The position numbers were made by a program, and so were the translations under genes. Below, piece by piece: positions 12,744 through 26,343 of a DNA stretch of 64,000 bases (position 1 is the first letter of the stretch; every line of letters begins with the position of its first letter). Below the pieces are notes generated by a model. The model was not told the DNA's origin and made no database searches. It was given only the letters and a program-made list of their open reading frames with translations. The stretch covers positions 11,211,983 to 11,275,982 of the forward strand of contig NC_067122.1 in assembly GCF_021347895.1 (NCBI RefSeq), in the 5' to 3' direction. Source of the stretch: Acanthochromis polyacanthus. Its lineage: Eukaryota > Chordata > Actinopteri > Pomacentridae.

Positions 12744-14394
12744 GAATAAATGGTCAATGGTTTCTTTGCAGGACTACGACTAATAACATTGTCAGCAGAC
12801 ATTGATTTTGAATGATTTTGCTAAATCCCAGATTGCTGGTTTCACTCCTTGTGCAGTGCTTGGGGCCATGGCTTCTAGCTATGGTAAAGTTAAGTTTATA
12901 GTGTTGAAAGGGTTGATTAAGGTTAGACGAAGATTGAAATTATGATTTACGGAAAGTGAATAGCAGTTGTGAATTTCAATCTCCTGCCTGACTGTCATTG
13001 CCATGTGCCTTTCTATTCATACAACCTTGAATTGAATTGCATGGATAAATCACTGACAATATTTATCCTGTACTTCAGATTCTAGGACTCAAAAAGTACA
13101 GTACTGAAAGAAGACAGGCGTTAATAACGACAGTGAACTTTAGCAGTGCAGCACAGCTCCATATGGCTGATCAGGCTGTGTGCCAGTTTGCCTTTCAAAA
13201 AAAGAAAAAAATTACATGCCTTTTAATTACATAAAACGCCAACATGGCACAACCATATGTTGATTATCCCCCAGACTCACTATATTTTCGACTCCAGTCA
13301 TTTGACAGATGCTCACATATTCAGCTCATTTTCAACAAGTGTACAAAAAGAACTCTTAGCTTTAAAACATGACTTACAACAAGAGCACAAACCCAATCAG
13401 ACTATTCTTTTATACATGTGTGCTTTTATATCATGGGTCTGATTAGTGGTCCACATCGGTGATCATCGTAATCTTCGCAAATCGTGCTCAATTAATAAAG
13501 AGCGATGTGGTAGGATGGTAAACAACTTATCTCTAAATCACCTCTAAAAAATGATCGCATTGCATCAAAGTGGATCAAAACATCTCATCAGTTTATGAAA
13601 GCCTTTGGAGGGTTGAAAATAATTATGTTGCGAGCCAAACTTGGCCTATGGCCACAGAGTGGTTTAATATTTACTGTCTTGAGTCCAAATCAAATCCATG
13701 CCAACTGTTAACAACTAGCAGTCGGTCAAAATCAGGAAAAAAAACACATGGAAAATGTGCTTTGCTGTGAACTGGTTTCTATTGCACTACTGTGAATGCC
13801 AGTGTCGCATTGAGCGCATAAGAAATGTCAAATTTGAGGTGTAATATTCAAAAAATTACAATTTGGTGTGTCTTGAATTGTTTGTCTGATGTTTTTTTAT
13901 GTCTAAACATCACGAGCTTTTGTGGTTGCGTTATGACCAGAGAACTGTAAAAAATAGAATAATTCGCATTGTACACTAAACATTTTAGCGTCTGTTTTCA
14001 CGTTTTTCTCTTGTTTATTCTTTTCGCATTTCATCGCTATCAAAGCAACCACTTTGGGGCCTTTCTTTGGCCATCTACCTGTTGAAACACAGACATATAT
14101 TGAGGTGTGCCTGTGGTGCACTATAGTAAATATACTTTTCAGACACTCTGAGGGCTTCCTCGCCTCTCAGATTCTTTTCACAGACTCACACGGGTGAACA
14201 TGCATACAAACAAAATGTGCTGCCCCTGAAGCTCTGATGTAATTTCTGTGGCCCTCCACAGAAATCCAAGCGTCTGTTTTGGGAAGCACCTTCCTCGGGG
14301 TTAAAAGCTGACATGACTGATATAACAGGTGCTGCAGTGTGCCGAGCAGATACCAGGGCTCTGTAGAGAAGAAAAAAGAGATTTAAAAGGTTGA

Positions 14395-15310
14395 TAAAAG
14401 AAAACAGGGAGAAGAAATGGATTAGCAATGGATAGATGGAGTGTGAGAAGAGAAAAGGTGAAGGGGAATCAAAGATGAGAAGAGAGGAGAGGGCACTAGA
14501 GAGAGAGAAAAAAATGGATTATGAATGGAGAGACAGAGAGAGGACATGAAAAATGGAGAAGACGAATGCTTGGAAGTATGGGGAGAAAAAATAAAAAGGA
14601 GAAGACAGCGCAGAAGTCAAAGAAAAGGGGATTAGCAATGGGGGGATCTAGAGGAAGAGAGATGAGATGGGGATGGGGGACAAGGAGGAAAAGATTAAGG
14701 TGGAATGATATGCTTTTATGTTCTAATGTCTGGAGAGCAGACAGTAACTAACAAAACCTCTGATTGTGTTTCTGTCAGTTTGTGCACATTTGAGCATTTC
14801 CTCCTTTTTGCTACATGAATCTGCGATCGTGTGTCCACCTGTCTGAGTGCGTAAGAGGCTAAATGCCACTCATCCTTCTCAGTGGTTGTAACAACACATA
14901 AGAAAAGCTAGAAGATACTTCAAAATGTCTGCCCTTTGTATGCTGTCTGTCTGATTCATCTATCTGCTCCGCCACGGCAGAAGACGACGCAGAGGGATGA
15001 ATGGATGGGAGGAAGGGAAGGAAAAGAAGAAGGGAGGAGGGAGGGAGAAGTGGAAGTTTCAGGGTTGTTGGGTTCATGGAAAAGATGGTTGGATGGCGTT
15101 GGCGAGGGGGGCTGAATACCTAGAGCAGAGCAAATTAAAGTAAAAGCTAAGGATGGATGACAGTGGGGTACAGGGTGCATCTGGGAGTCCGGCAAACAAG
15201 TCGTTGAGCAAGCTGAAGGGGGAGGAAGGGGGAGTGAGTGAGAGAGAGGAAGAGTGGGCAGGTAGTGAGAGAGGGAGAGGGAGGAAGGAAGGAGAACGGG
15301 AATGGGAGGC
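14395..15310 (+). repeat. Purine-rich (GA/GGA) low-complexity region
   Basis: Two long purine-rich stretches, about 14395-14720 and 14980-15310, are full of agaga, gagga and ggaagg runs. A further one lies at about 15430-15520. No gene or repeat family was recognised. Such tracts can form triplex structures; this is inference only. Confidence 0.7.
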
Positions 15311-15324
15311 AGAGTCGTGACTGT

Positions 15325-15425
15325 AGGTTGATTTACGGAGGCTTTCCTTTTAATGAAATTGTTTCAGTGACAGAGCCGGTAAAAGGCCCTTAATGGATTG
15401 GCTGGCCTAATGTAATGAAATTACT
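15325..15425. promoter_or_regulatory. Possible conserved non-coding element (unverified)
   Basis: Between purine- and pyrimidine-rich tracts sits a short complex block with aatgaaatt, taatgga and taatgaaatta, which look like homeodomain-type cores. Its text survives better than its flanks in the noisy copy near 58030-58100. No conservation data were available, so this is a guess from composition. Confidence 0.2.
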
Positions 15426-16036
15426 CCCTCTTTCACTACAGAGAGAGGGGGAAAAAAGAATAAAAGAGGACATGGGGAGGAGGGAGAAGAGGAGGAGGAG
15501 GAGGATGGGAGAGGAGAAATGCAATTAATATTTACAGAACAGACAAGCAGGGTGGGCTTTAGTAGCAATGGCTCGCTCGCTCTCTTCTTCGCTCTGTCTG
15601 CCTCTCTCGTCCCTCTCTCTCCCGGTGGCCAGTGTGCGCTGGGCGTGCGGCAGGGGAGGGAGGTGATAGGCTGACGCCAGGCAGGCCACTTCAGTGCACC
15701 GGTCTCCTCTCTGCGCTCTCCTTTTCCTCTCCTCTCCTCCTCAGGGCTGGCCATATCAGCGCTGAGGTGAGAGGCTTAACCTTAGCTTGTGTGCTACCGT
15801 CTGGACTAGGTGTCCCCAGAGTGTGTGTGTGTGAAAGAGAGTGTGTGTGTGTGTGAAGGAGTTAACGCCGGTGTCTCCTACCTGCTACCTTCAGCCCACT
15901 ACCGGGTATCACCTTTCACACATCCCCACATGCACACACTCTCATTCACGCAGCCCATCTTTTGTTAGTCCCTCCCCCAGCAGAGCGGACCTTGCAGACT
16001 CTTGCGCCTGACTCTCTCTCATCTCTCTCTCATCTG

Positions 16037-16074
16037 TGTGTGTGTGTCTGTGTGTGTGCGTGTGTGTTTGTGTG
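16037..16074 (+). promoter_or_regulatory. slit3: TG-rich tract next to the exon B splice acceptor
   Basis: The acceptor of exon B (tgcag at 16080-16084) lacks a normal adjacent pyrimidine run. It is preceded by interrupted TG repeats, with a CT run only further upstream (about 16011-16036). UG repeats at acceptors are TDP-43 binding sites in human CFTR exon 9, where they favour exon skipping. Whether this happens here is inference. Confidence 0.45.
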
Positions 16075-16084
16075 CACGGTGCAG

Positions 16085-16156
16085 GCAACTGGACAGCAAC
16101 CACATCAGCTGCATCGAAGATGGAGCTTTCCGAGCGCTGCGCGATCTGGAGATTCT
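16085..16156 (+). CDS. slit3: slit3-like exon B: one LRR of domain D1
   Basis: This 72-nt exon follows ...ggtgcag and is followed by donor gtaagt. It encodes [15 protein letters not shown] then RALRDLEIL, with the first G completing the Leu codon left open by exon A and the last CT opening the Leu completed by exon C. The block is nearly identical to the vertebrate SLIT D1 LRR; DLEIL is the SLIT3 form, where SLIT2 has DLEVL. It acts as one turn of the D1 solenoid in the secreted protein. Because it is 72 nt and phase-symmetric, skipping would remove exactly one LRR without a frameshift. Its copy in the noisy duplicate is barely recognisable. Confidence 0.95.
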
Positions 16157-16528
16157 GTAAGTAGAAAAAAAAAAACCTGGTCCTCCATCTCTCCTCTCCT
16201 CCTCCTCTCCTCAGTTTCCCTTTTCATGTGTAGTCTGTGAAGCAGGAATCTTGTCCTGCGCTCCCCTCTTCTCACTATCAGCTTTCTTTTCTGTCTTCTT
16301 CAGTTTCTCCGTCCTCTCATGCTTCTTTTTCCTCTCATGTAAAAATGTACATCTTACTCTCCCCGCCTGTCCTCTCACTTGTGTGTCGTCCCACATCATT
16401 CATCTACTTTTCTATCTCCTCTTTTGTCATTCTCCCTACTCTGTGTAAGAAAAGCTTTAAGTTACAGCCATTCAGAATATACAGTTTCTTTACGTGCTTT
16501 TGTGTAGGAATTATCCCTAGTGATATCC

Positions 16529-16530
<2 letters not shown>

Positions 16531-16562
<32 letters not shown>

Positions 16563-16574
16563 TGTGTGTGTGTG
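16531..16574 (+). repeat. (TG)n microsatellite
   Basis: TG array with one TA interruption near 16555, about 375 bp downstream of exon B. Confidence 0.95.
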
Positions 16575-18600
16575 CTGAGGTGCATGTCTAAGTACTTGTG
16601 CGCATTGCTTGCCAGGATGAAGCGTTGCGTACCTGTTCATTCAGCAGCAAATGTTTAGTCCTTGACTTACAATACACTGACACACACGCGATCTCAAAGA
16701 ATAGAAAAACAGTGTGTCTGCCACCTGCTGTGGTTGGCATTTTCTTTACGCTGTGTGTGTTAATGCATGTGGGTGATTCCCTCTGAATATGGGATACGTT
16801 AATGTTCTTGCGTGTTTGCTTCCAGCTGTGTGAGTGAATGTGTGTGTGTGCGTGCGCGATGAGAGGTTGTGTGCGTCTGATCTGTCCACATTTCTAGAGC
16901 TGCTCATTTGTCACTATGCTCAGAGGTGTGACTGGCGTCTGTGCAAGGCAAGCTGTGTCCGGAAAGGTGTCCACTTTACTCGCTTGTGCACCCGCGCTTG
17001 TGTGTGTCGTTGTGCACGGATGTGTGTCCGTAGTGTGCTTTTGGCACAGAAGCAGATGCCGTGCTTTGTTTCGTGCATCTTAAACCACTGCAAGAAGTGA
17101 GCTGTCAAGACGATATCCTTCTGCTAAAATACAGAATGTCAAGGTTGTGGTGTCTTGCCTTAATTTTGTGGAAAAAAAAAACAGAGCAGGAAAGAAGTTA
17201 AAGATTCCTTCTTTGGTTGGCACCAGCATTGATTAATTTGTCTGCAGTGTTGTTGGCGATGCATTTGTATTCTGTTGTATGGTGCTGAGGGGTGAAAAGG
17301 TTAGTATTGTTGCTGAATATGTTTAAAAGGAGGCAAAATATACTGCAAATGAGGCTGAGAGAAAAACAAAGAGAAGAATAAGAACAGAGATAGAAGAAGA
17401 GTAAGGAAGGGGCGACAGCAGAAGAAAGGATGGAATTAAGAGTAGAAGAAGAAGAGGCTGAAAGCAGTGTCCCAACCTTTCTGTCCATCCCCGGGTTCAT
17501 TGTACATGGATAAATGCTGGCAGATCATTACAAGTGGTTTAAGTCCAGAGATGGATGCAGAAACAAACATATAGAACAGCGCTAAAGTTGAAATTTGAAC
17601 ACAACCAGGACATTGTTGATTTTTACGGCTTTAAACGCGTTGTGACAGTAATCACAATTCATTATTTATATGTTGGGCAGCCGAATCAACTCTAATTGGC
17701 TGCTTCTGGAGGAAATCCGTCTCATTATCACACAAAGATCTACTGTACCAAGCAACGTGTTGGGAGACAGGCTATTAAAAGCAGAGGTTATTATATAAAA
17801 TGCATAAAGTCTGTGCTTAAGACATGATACAAACCAGTGCAGGATTTTAATGAAATATCTGTGTTAATCCCGAAATCTATTGGATACACGACTTCTCTTA
17901 ACAGTTGTATGTAAAAAGAAAAAAGCTAAAATGACTTTCTAATTCATTATTGAAATCAATGAATCCCCATTTGTCTGTTTAGTACAACTGTATTTTACTT
18001 GAGATTACCAGTTTAAGAATAATGGAATCAGTGATAAGATTAGAGGTGTTTTTTGTCATGATTACATGGTATTTGTGGTGTTAAAGCTCAGCAAGATTCT
18101 CAACAGTATCAGGCACATCTTGATTAGTATCCTGCTGTAGTCGGGCTGATTGTTCCTGGTGCAGTCTGGTGTTGTCTAATGTGTTCACATGAATGATTAA
18201 AGAGAGCAGAGGATACAGTGGTAAATGGTTCAATAGATGGTAACTTATGCTGTAGACCTCATCCAGTCCAAAATACAACGCCGCGCTTCAAGGCAGTATT
18301 CTTGATTTCCATTCAACCTGTCCTGATTCCTTCATCTCCACGTTTCAATCCCTTTCAGTAAAGTTAGCTTTTTTGATTCCCTGGCCTCACTTTTTTGCTC
18401 GGCGCACAATGAAAGTGATAGGGGGCAGATAGAGGGGGATCGGCAGTGCGAGATACAACATATTAGCAATTCATAAGACTCTGACAGCTGAGTGCTCGGC
18501 AGGATTTACAATTCACTGTAAATACGCAGCCGTTCCCATTCACAGCAGACAGCATGACAGCACACAGTATATTCACTGAATGTGACGTTTTAATAAAGGC

Positions 18601-18602
<2 letters not shown>

Positions 18603-18644
<42 letters not shown>
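18603..18644 (+). repeat. (TG)n microsatellite
   Basis: TG array ending in gcgcgcg-type text. Its counterpart in the noisy copy at 63895-64000 is a scrambled G/T-rich string. Short CA arrays follow at about 18757-18786 and 18803-18835, and another TG run at 18969-18999. Confidence 0.95.
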
Positions 18645-18646
<2 letters not shown>

Positions 18647-19789
18647 CGGTTTGTGCTTGTGTATGTGTGTGCAAGTATTTGTGCACGTGTGCAAAGGGCA
18701 TGAATGACAGTAAGCAATTCTGCTGCTGGACTGATCTTCATTTCAAGCATCTTAACACACACTCACACACTCTCACACACACACACAGATGTATGTATAT
18801 TCACACACATTCACACACACACGCACAAACACAGACGCAGCCCCATCTGTTCAGTTCTTGGGGTTGATTTCGTGACCGTAGTACAAAATGGGATGATAGA
18901 GATAGCAGTGATTGGAGGTCATGTGACTGCACCATCAGGTAGGTTTGTGTATTTGTGCGCGTTCACACCTGTGTGTGTCTGTGTGTGTGTGTGTGTGTGA
19001 GGATGCTGTTGTGCTTCTGCCTTTGTGAGGACCAGTTTGAGTTCAAGGCATTTTCAGAAAGCATGAGCTCCCTCTTCATCAGGCAGATGTTTGAAGGTTA
19101 AGACTTGGTTTTTAGGTTTGAATTATTCAATTTAGATCACAGTTGGTGTCGCATTAATTAGTCAATTAGACAATTGCAGGTTGTTAACCACTAACGCTGA
19201 AAATGTACAGGTTCCATGAGGTTCTTCACTGTTTCATATCACTGTAATTTGAATATCTTTGAGTCAAACTATTTTGAAATGTCACCTTGTTCTCCAAGAC
19301 ATGACAAATTATACGGGAACTGAAGAAAAATTAAAGAGTGAACAAATATTGAATAATGAAAGAGTAAATGTTAAATGGAGCTCTAGTCAAGGTGACATCT
19401 AGGATGTGGGTTGCGGCTGCATTTGGGATTAGGTGTATTACAAGAAAATGGGACCTCGCAAATACAGAAATTCAACCAAGTGTGTACATGTTTGTGCTTG
19501 CTGTCACTGAATATTCATGTGTGTGTTTGTCAGTATCCTTCAATACAGTATTTCTGTCTGAATGTACATTCTGCTATTGCTCCAAGAAACGTCTCTTTAT
19601 ATGTGTCAATGTCAATGTGCTTCTTATAGCTGTGTAGATACTAGTTAGAAATAGAAATAGAACCGTATTCTATAGACGACTGTATATAAGCTGCAGACAA
19701 ATGGAAACATGTCCTGTGTGTGTGTTCATGTGTTAAAGTCATTTGTATGTGTGTGTGCGTCATGCTAATTGAAAGAAGCGCAGCTCTCT

Positions 19790-19960
19790 GTGTGTGTGCG
19801 CCACTAATGAATCTCCACTTTAATTAATCTAGTCATTTTTAATTAGCCAATGTTTCTTGGTAGGCCAGGCTTTATCTGAGCTTAATATGTTTCACAGGAG
19901 CAGCTTTGACGAGTCAGGGCTGAATATTTGGGCGTCTGGCTCATTTTAAAAATGCTAAAT
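19790..19960. promoter_or_regulatory. Possible conserved non-coding element (unverified)
   Basis: A non-repetitive block with clustered homeodomain-like cores (ttaattaat, ttaattag, ctaatga) embedded in microsatellite-rich intron. SLIT genes are known for distant intronic enhancers, but assignment here rests on composition alone. Confidence 0.2.
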
Positions 19961-22900
19961 GGATTTTAGTTTTTTTGGTTTCATTAATCTTGTTTTAATT
20001 GTTCTCTGGAAATAAGGGAAAGTGATAGGATGTTTTTTGTTGTTGTTATTAAATGACTTGACACGTTCAAATTATTAGACATTAAAAAAGGATTGGCTTT
20101 TTAAAATATTTGACTCATGAGGAAATGAAAAAAGAACGGGTGTGCAGGCGCGACTAAAAGCAATCATCATTTGTCTTTGTTAGACAAAAACTGTTATATA
20201 TCACAAATTTCTTTTTTTAAAAGTAAATCATTGCGCGATTACATTTTTAGGTGATGCTTTTGCTTCTTTTATTTGTCAGAAATAGAACTTTTGCTTTCAT
20301 ACTGTACTGGACACTCTGAAGTAAAACCTCAGTGATCCATGAATGCTGCACAAAGAGCTAATTTCTGTGTTCTAAGAAACCAAGCCCTCCCACGAAATTT
20401 GGGAAAAGCCGGGTTGAGTTTCTGTTTCTTCATGTCCCGATGTGACAGAAGAGCTTTGCTTCCTTAAGAGGTTGAGGAAGAAAGAGGGATATGACTAAAG
20501 ACACTTTTACATTCACCATTTCCTCTGATATCCCTTCCCTTTACTCATATGTCCTTAGATAGTCTCTTTCTCTTTGGTTTCCTCCTCCCTCTGCTCTCTC
20601 TTTCATGGCTGCCAGGATGAAAGTGGAGGATTGGTGTTGTAAAAGCGAGGCAGTGCGGGGCTATGATTTATTTAGACCCAAAAGGACTGTGGTTACTATC
20701 CCATCCTTTTTGCCAGAAGAGGCAAGAGACAAGAGAGATTTTGGTGGATGAGGGAAGTGGGGGTGAGGGGGATGTTCACAAAATGGAAAAGGGCAGAAGG
20801 AAGATTTTGAGAGAAGTGAAAGAAAGGAAGGCATGTGATATTGGTGTTGTAAAAGCAGCCGGTTTCCTGGACATAATTTATTTATCCACTGTTGGACCTG
20901 AGGAGAGAAGGGAGGAGGAGGAGGAGAAACCAGGCGATACAGAGGAAGAGATAGAGAGGGAAGGAGAGAAACCCATAGATATGGGGGTAGATGATAGAAA
21001 GAAAAAGTATGAAGAGAGGAAAGGCATCAGAACAATAGACAGCTACATATTGTAAAACAGATACAGGACAAATGCAAACAAAATGCAGACAAAGCAGGCA
21101 GACAAGAACTTGTTCATTTGTTGCAGATAGAAAACAAGACAAGAAGAAAGAGATGTAGGACACAAAGGTATAAAAGACATCAGAGAGTGAAAAGGAGATG
21201 AAATGGGAGAGCGAAAAGAAGGAAGAAACACTGATGTGACATTAGCGGGTAAAAAAAAAGAAAGAACTGAGATAGAAAATAGATTGAAAAGATCAGAGTG
21301 AGGGGAGCAGGGAGGCATTAATTATTGATGGAACAAATGTCTGACTGACTGACTCAATTTGGCCCTTTGTTGTTTCCAGACCACCAAGGCTGTCAGATAG
21401 ACTCAGAACAGCGTTTCTCAAAGTAAGGATGGAGACCCCATCTGGGTTGCTGCTGTGTTGATTTTCTGGTCTTTTAAGTTTTATCAGCCTGAGCTGAACA
21501 GCAGAATTTATTTCACCGCCATCATGTAACGTATTTATTATGTTTTCATCCTCAATTCTACCACTGATCTAGACAAATAAGATTAATCTCAAACAGTAAT
21601 GGCCTTCGTCGTATATCCTACAAGCGTCATTGCATAAACATTACAGCAGAGCCTTATGTTTGCACTCAGTATCTCCCTTCTTGAAAGGCAAGCATGAGTA
21701 TGTTTAATATTCAGTTGTCAATCATAAAAGCACATACTGTTTGAGTTCAGTCGTCTATATTACCAATCACAAACTGCTGTGCTTCTGATTTATTGCTTTG
21801 GCTTTGAGTTCAACTAGACTTCTGCTGCAAGTCAGCTCAGCTTTCTTGTTAATACCCGGTGAGTTTTGGTAAGCTTTCAATACCTGAAAAATTCGAGGAC
21901 AGAGTGTTTTGGCAAGGATGTTGCAAGTCACTTTCTGAAATTAAGTTATTTGGCTTGTCCTCAAAGGCTTCTTTATGGAAAAGCATCGCCTGAGAGGAGT
22001 CGTCCTCCAGGATCAGTATAATGACCTTGAAAGAGCCATGGCAAATAAGGGTAGAGACACTAAAACTGTACTTAGATTAAAAGGTTTGTTTACAAAACAT
22101 GGATTAAATTGCAGGAAAGAGACTCGATGTGAGTGTCAGTAAGGTCAGTGTAAATGATCTTAATGGGAGAAGGAGCCAAACGAAACATTGAAAAAGTCTC
22201 CCAAAGTGGCCTAAGGTGACAGCTTTTATAGTGACTGGGATGTTTGTGTTTACTAAGACGATCCGACCTACCAATTACATGCACCTGAAGGAGACAAGGC
22301 ACAATCAAGCAAGCAGATGATTGTCTTGTTATTTTTCATGGGAAGGCTCCAACATACCTGCTATTAAGTATGTATACAGTTATAGGAAACAGAAAGTTGC
22401 TGTTTTACAGGTAGGCAGTAAGAGACAGCTTTGATGCAGAGACATCGTGTTGGTTTGAGCTGTGGGCCCTTTGCACAAGAGGGATAAAGTTGAAAAGACC
22501 GCCTGCAGTGAAAGTGAAGTTTATAATGTTGTTGACTTGTTCATGCTGGAGGAGACATCTTGAGTGGAATAATCAGTCAATGCCATGGCTGTGTACCGAT
22601 GACAGCCTCAAAAACATGGAAGCAGAAGTTCACTTGTTAAAGCTTGAAGGAACCAGTGCCTTCAACTCATAGGGTGTTGTTTTTTTTTTTAGATCAATAT
22701 TCTTCTGCAGAACTGGTTTCCCATTTAAAAATGTATAAATGAAATACATGTAGGTCATAGATGAGCTGGTGTGCTCAAACTGCAACACATAGCGAAAGAG
22801 TGAAAGGGGAAAGAGGCTGTGGCTTCACAGATCTGTGCATTCTAAATTGAGCAATGGAATAGAGATACACCTAAGACATTTTAAGGACGGAAAGGATTTT

Positions 22901-25900
22901 TTTTTCACAGCAAAAAAGTCCAAATATGTATCTCTGACACACAGATGAATTTTAATGGTTTAACTGATAACCAGAATGACTTTAAAACAGAACAAAACCA
23001 AAGATTTTCTTATTAAAAATGTCATATTTTAAACATAACCAAACACAATGGTTACACTATATATAGATTAACTGGCAGACAAACATAGTAGACATTTGGC
23101 ATTTACTATTGTGGGTGTCAATTTCAAACCATGTTGTGTAATTCAAAGCCACACACTGGGTGGGGAAATGAAGAAAACACTCTCATCCAGCATCTGTTAC
23201 TATCAAGCATCAAGGATGCCCTTTAGCAGGGCGTCTTCTCTGCTGGGAGATCCAGCTGAAAGGTATGAATGATCAGCACGGTATCTCCGAGACAGTGATA
23301 AATTCATTTTGGAGAATTCTCCCGTGCACATTTTACGTGTTAGTGTGCTTTTTTTTTGTTGAGAAGTGGGAAGAAAAACTGGAGATCAGGGTAGTGGATG
23401 AGCACGAAGAGGAGGAGTTTGTATCTTATCTCAGACCTGAAATCAAGAAAAGAAAAGTGCAAAAATGACCTTTTTAGCTTCCACACTGCCAATTATTAAT
23501 GCAAGGATCATGCAAATAACATTGATAATCAGAATCGGTAAAAATGTTTCCACATTCAGTGCTGACATTTTAAAACATCTGGCTTTCTGCAACATCTATG
23601 CAGAGCAGTTTAATTTTGCTAAAGTTGTGGCTAATATATTTTGGCTAATGTACGTCGAAGTTAAGGTGAAAATACTGGTTTAACTTGAATCATATGCATT
23701 GGTTAGAGTATAGTGCGTATTTAAGGTCAGGAAAAGATCATCCCTTGTATAACAGTTAGACCAAACTCAAACAATATTACAGCTGACGGCTCTTCTTGTA
23801 CACCAAACAGACCTTTTAAAACTGGCAATGACTCAAGCTGCTAAACCCAGTGTTGTCCTTTGTTTTACCAGACAAGTTATTTCATTGACATTCCTGCCTG
23901 TGCGCTGTGATGTCCTGCCAGGAAATAGTAGCTCTGATTATTGTTGTATGAAAGCAGCAGTTGATCCGATGATGTCCACAATGGTTTAATGATGGAACAC
24001 TACAGAGCCAAAACAAGTGTTTTTTAAAGATCCAAAAACCTTGAAATCTTCTCTTAGATTTCGACTCACATTAGACTCATTTTTTCCCCTTAAAATCACG
24101 AACACATTGCAATCCAGGGTGGCCTTATCATATTTGCCATTAAACACCTATCAGAATCAATTAGTCCAGCACAATAATTCTAAACAAGTGATTTTCCTAA
24201 TGGCGGGTGTTGCTGGTGCATGCCAATGAGCTTTGCAGTGTTCACATGAAACAAAAAGATTAATCTGGATTGCTTGACGAGCTCTTTCATCTCGACACAA
24301 GCTTTTGAAGGCTTCAGATTGGTATTGGTAGATTTTGTAAACACGTTTCACAACCTGGAACTGGTTCATCTTCTCATTATTGAAAACAACAAAGAGAATT
24401 TCTGAGAATCTGTTGCGAATTTCAGATTACGGGTCCCATCATGACTTCCAGCCTGTAAATACGTCTAATGGGACAAAAATTTTTCCACCAATATTATCAT
24501 TTCATGTGTCAATAGTCTAAGCCGTGATGCTGCCACAAACATATTGAAGGAAACTGGGACGTGACTTTATTTCAATGCATGCCCAAGAAGAGCGCCGCGA
24601 TCGTTAAACTCAGCAACCCCACAGTCGGCTTCCCTCCTAATACTTTGATTCCACCTTTTTTTCGAAAGCCTTTGGTGGTCAAAGCTGTATGTGCTCAAAC
24701 TTGTAAGGCCAATAAACACAGCAGAAGTGGAAATGTAATTATGTGATAAACACAGTCTTTATATTTGGCAGAGGAGCTGCTCGATCCACTTTGTCAGTTT
24801 GATTCCCGAGAATACCTCGCCTTTGCAATCACGTCAGCGCAGATGGTAGGCATTCCTCCTGCAGCGGCTAATGACTGTGTGTGCCAGCGTGTGTGTGTGT
24901 TTTTACTCAGCGAGAGCTAATTTAATGCTGAGTGCCAGCATTGAATGCAGGCCAGCCTTCCTCCGCTGTACCTTGAAGTCTTTCCATATACTATTCTGTT
25001 CCTTTGTGTCAATGAGCAATGCAGAATAGAAGGGGAAAAAAAACTTTCTATTCCCATAACTTGAAGTTCAAAATTTGTTTCCTGCACTTTCTCCATGTTC
25101 TGTTCAATTTGTTCCATTTGATTGCAACTTTTCTTGAGCTTAATTAACTACTGTAGTATATTCAATGTTCTCGTGGTCTAGGGATTAAGGTGACCAATCT
25201 GTAAACTGATTTCTGTAACCTTTAGCTTCCGATTTTGTCTCCAGTTGGCCAACTAGTCAAAAGTCATACTGTACGTTTTCGCTTTTTCATTTATTACTCT
25301 CTGTTCCGGTGTATTTGTCTGCAGAAAGACACAGTATGTAGGTGGTTTGCATTCACAAGGGCAAACCAATCATTGCTAATGCCCTGCAATGTCTCAATCA
25401 ATAATATATAATCTATTTTAAAGCACTTACCACATAGCTAACGCCTAATTTTGAATTCCACTGTGTTTTAGCAAGTGTGTCGGCGTGTCTTTGAATGAGT
25501 TAATCCAGTTTGCGCGTGTGTCTGCCAGGCCACATCAGAATAAATGATGGGTCCCTGTGTGATGATGAATGGTAATTTAGATTTAACATAACTGGACTAA
25601 CGAGCACACTAATGACTCCAAAGCTAGCCTGGACAGCTCTCACTCGACAGGCTCACGCCTTGCATCCCAATGAGCTGGGGAAAGGGCACCCATACACACT
25701 CAAACACACACACACGCAGGAACACACACAGGGTGGAAAAACATGCAGAAGTGTCCTAATAAATGCATGCATACACAATCATAAATTCACCAATGGTTCC
25801 GGCAGTGAAGCACACACAACACACAGGCGGCGGTTGTCTTTGTTTGTGTTCATGTGTGGGTAGTGTGTGCACAAGTGTGTATGTTTCTGGCAGCGATGTC

Positions 25901-26297
25901 AGGCTAATATGAAGCTGATTAATTAATAATAATTCATTGGCCAGTTTTCAACCAGTTGAATTAGATGCGGTTTTTGTTCACTGATCTTTCAACTCCAGTT
26001 TTTTTTTTCTTCCCCTGCTGACAATGAAGATTAATGAAAATAAATTAGAAGTGCTTGATCATTTTCAGATATAACTAGAATTAATCAGTTTAATTTTTCA
26101 AAATGTCTCTATCTCAGTCAGGAAAAATAAAGAGGGTGAATTTTCAGAGAATCATTTATCTTTTAATCTAAAAGCATTAAATTTTCTGATGAGAATGCAC
26201 AGCAGGCCCGATGTTCTGATACAAACTCTGCAGTCTGTGGCACAGTTGAACCTTTTCTTTTTCAAATTGTGCTCCTTTTCAAAAAGAAATCCTCTAT

Positions 26298-26343
26298 TAA
26301 GTATTTCTTTGAGTCACTAAAGTGTTTCTTTGAGTCACTAATG
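26298..26343 (+). repeat. Short tandem duplication of ~22 bp
   Basis: The unit tttctttgagtcactaa occurs twice in direct succession, followed by agtg and tgtg respectively. It is a simple local duplication with no evident function. Confidence 0.8.

Noticed and set aside
21380..21500. hAT-like words (gcgtttctcaaagt, gaccccatctgggttgc)
   Set aside because: Similarity to a hAT end is short, and no second end or target duplication was found.
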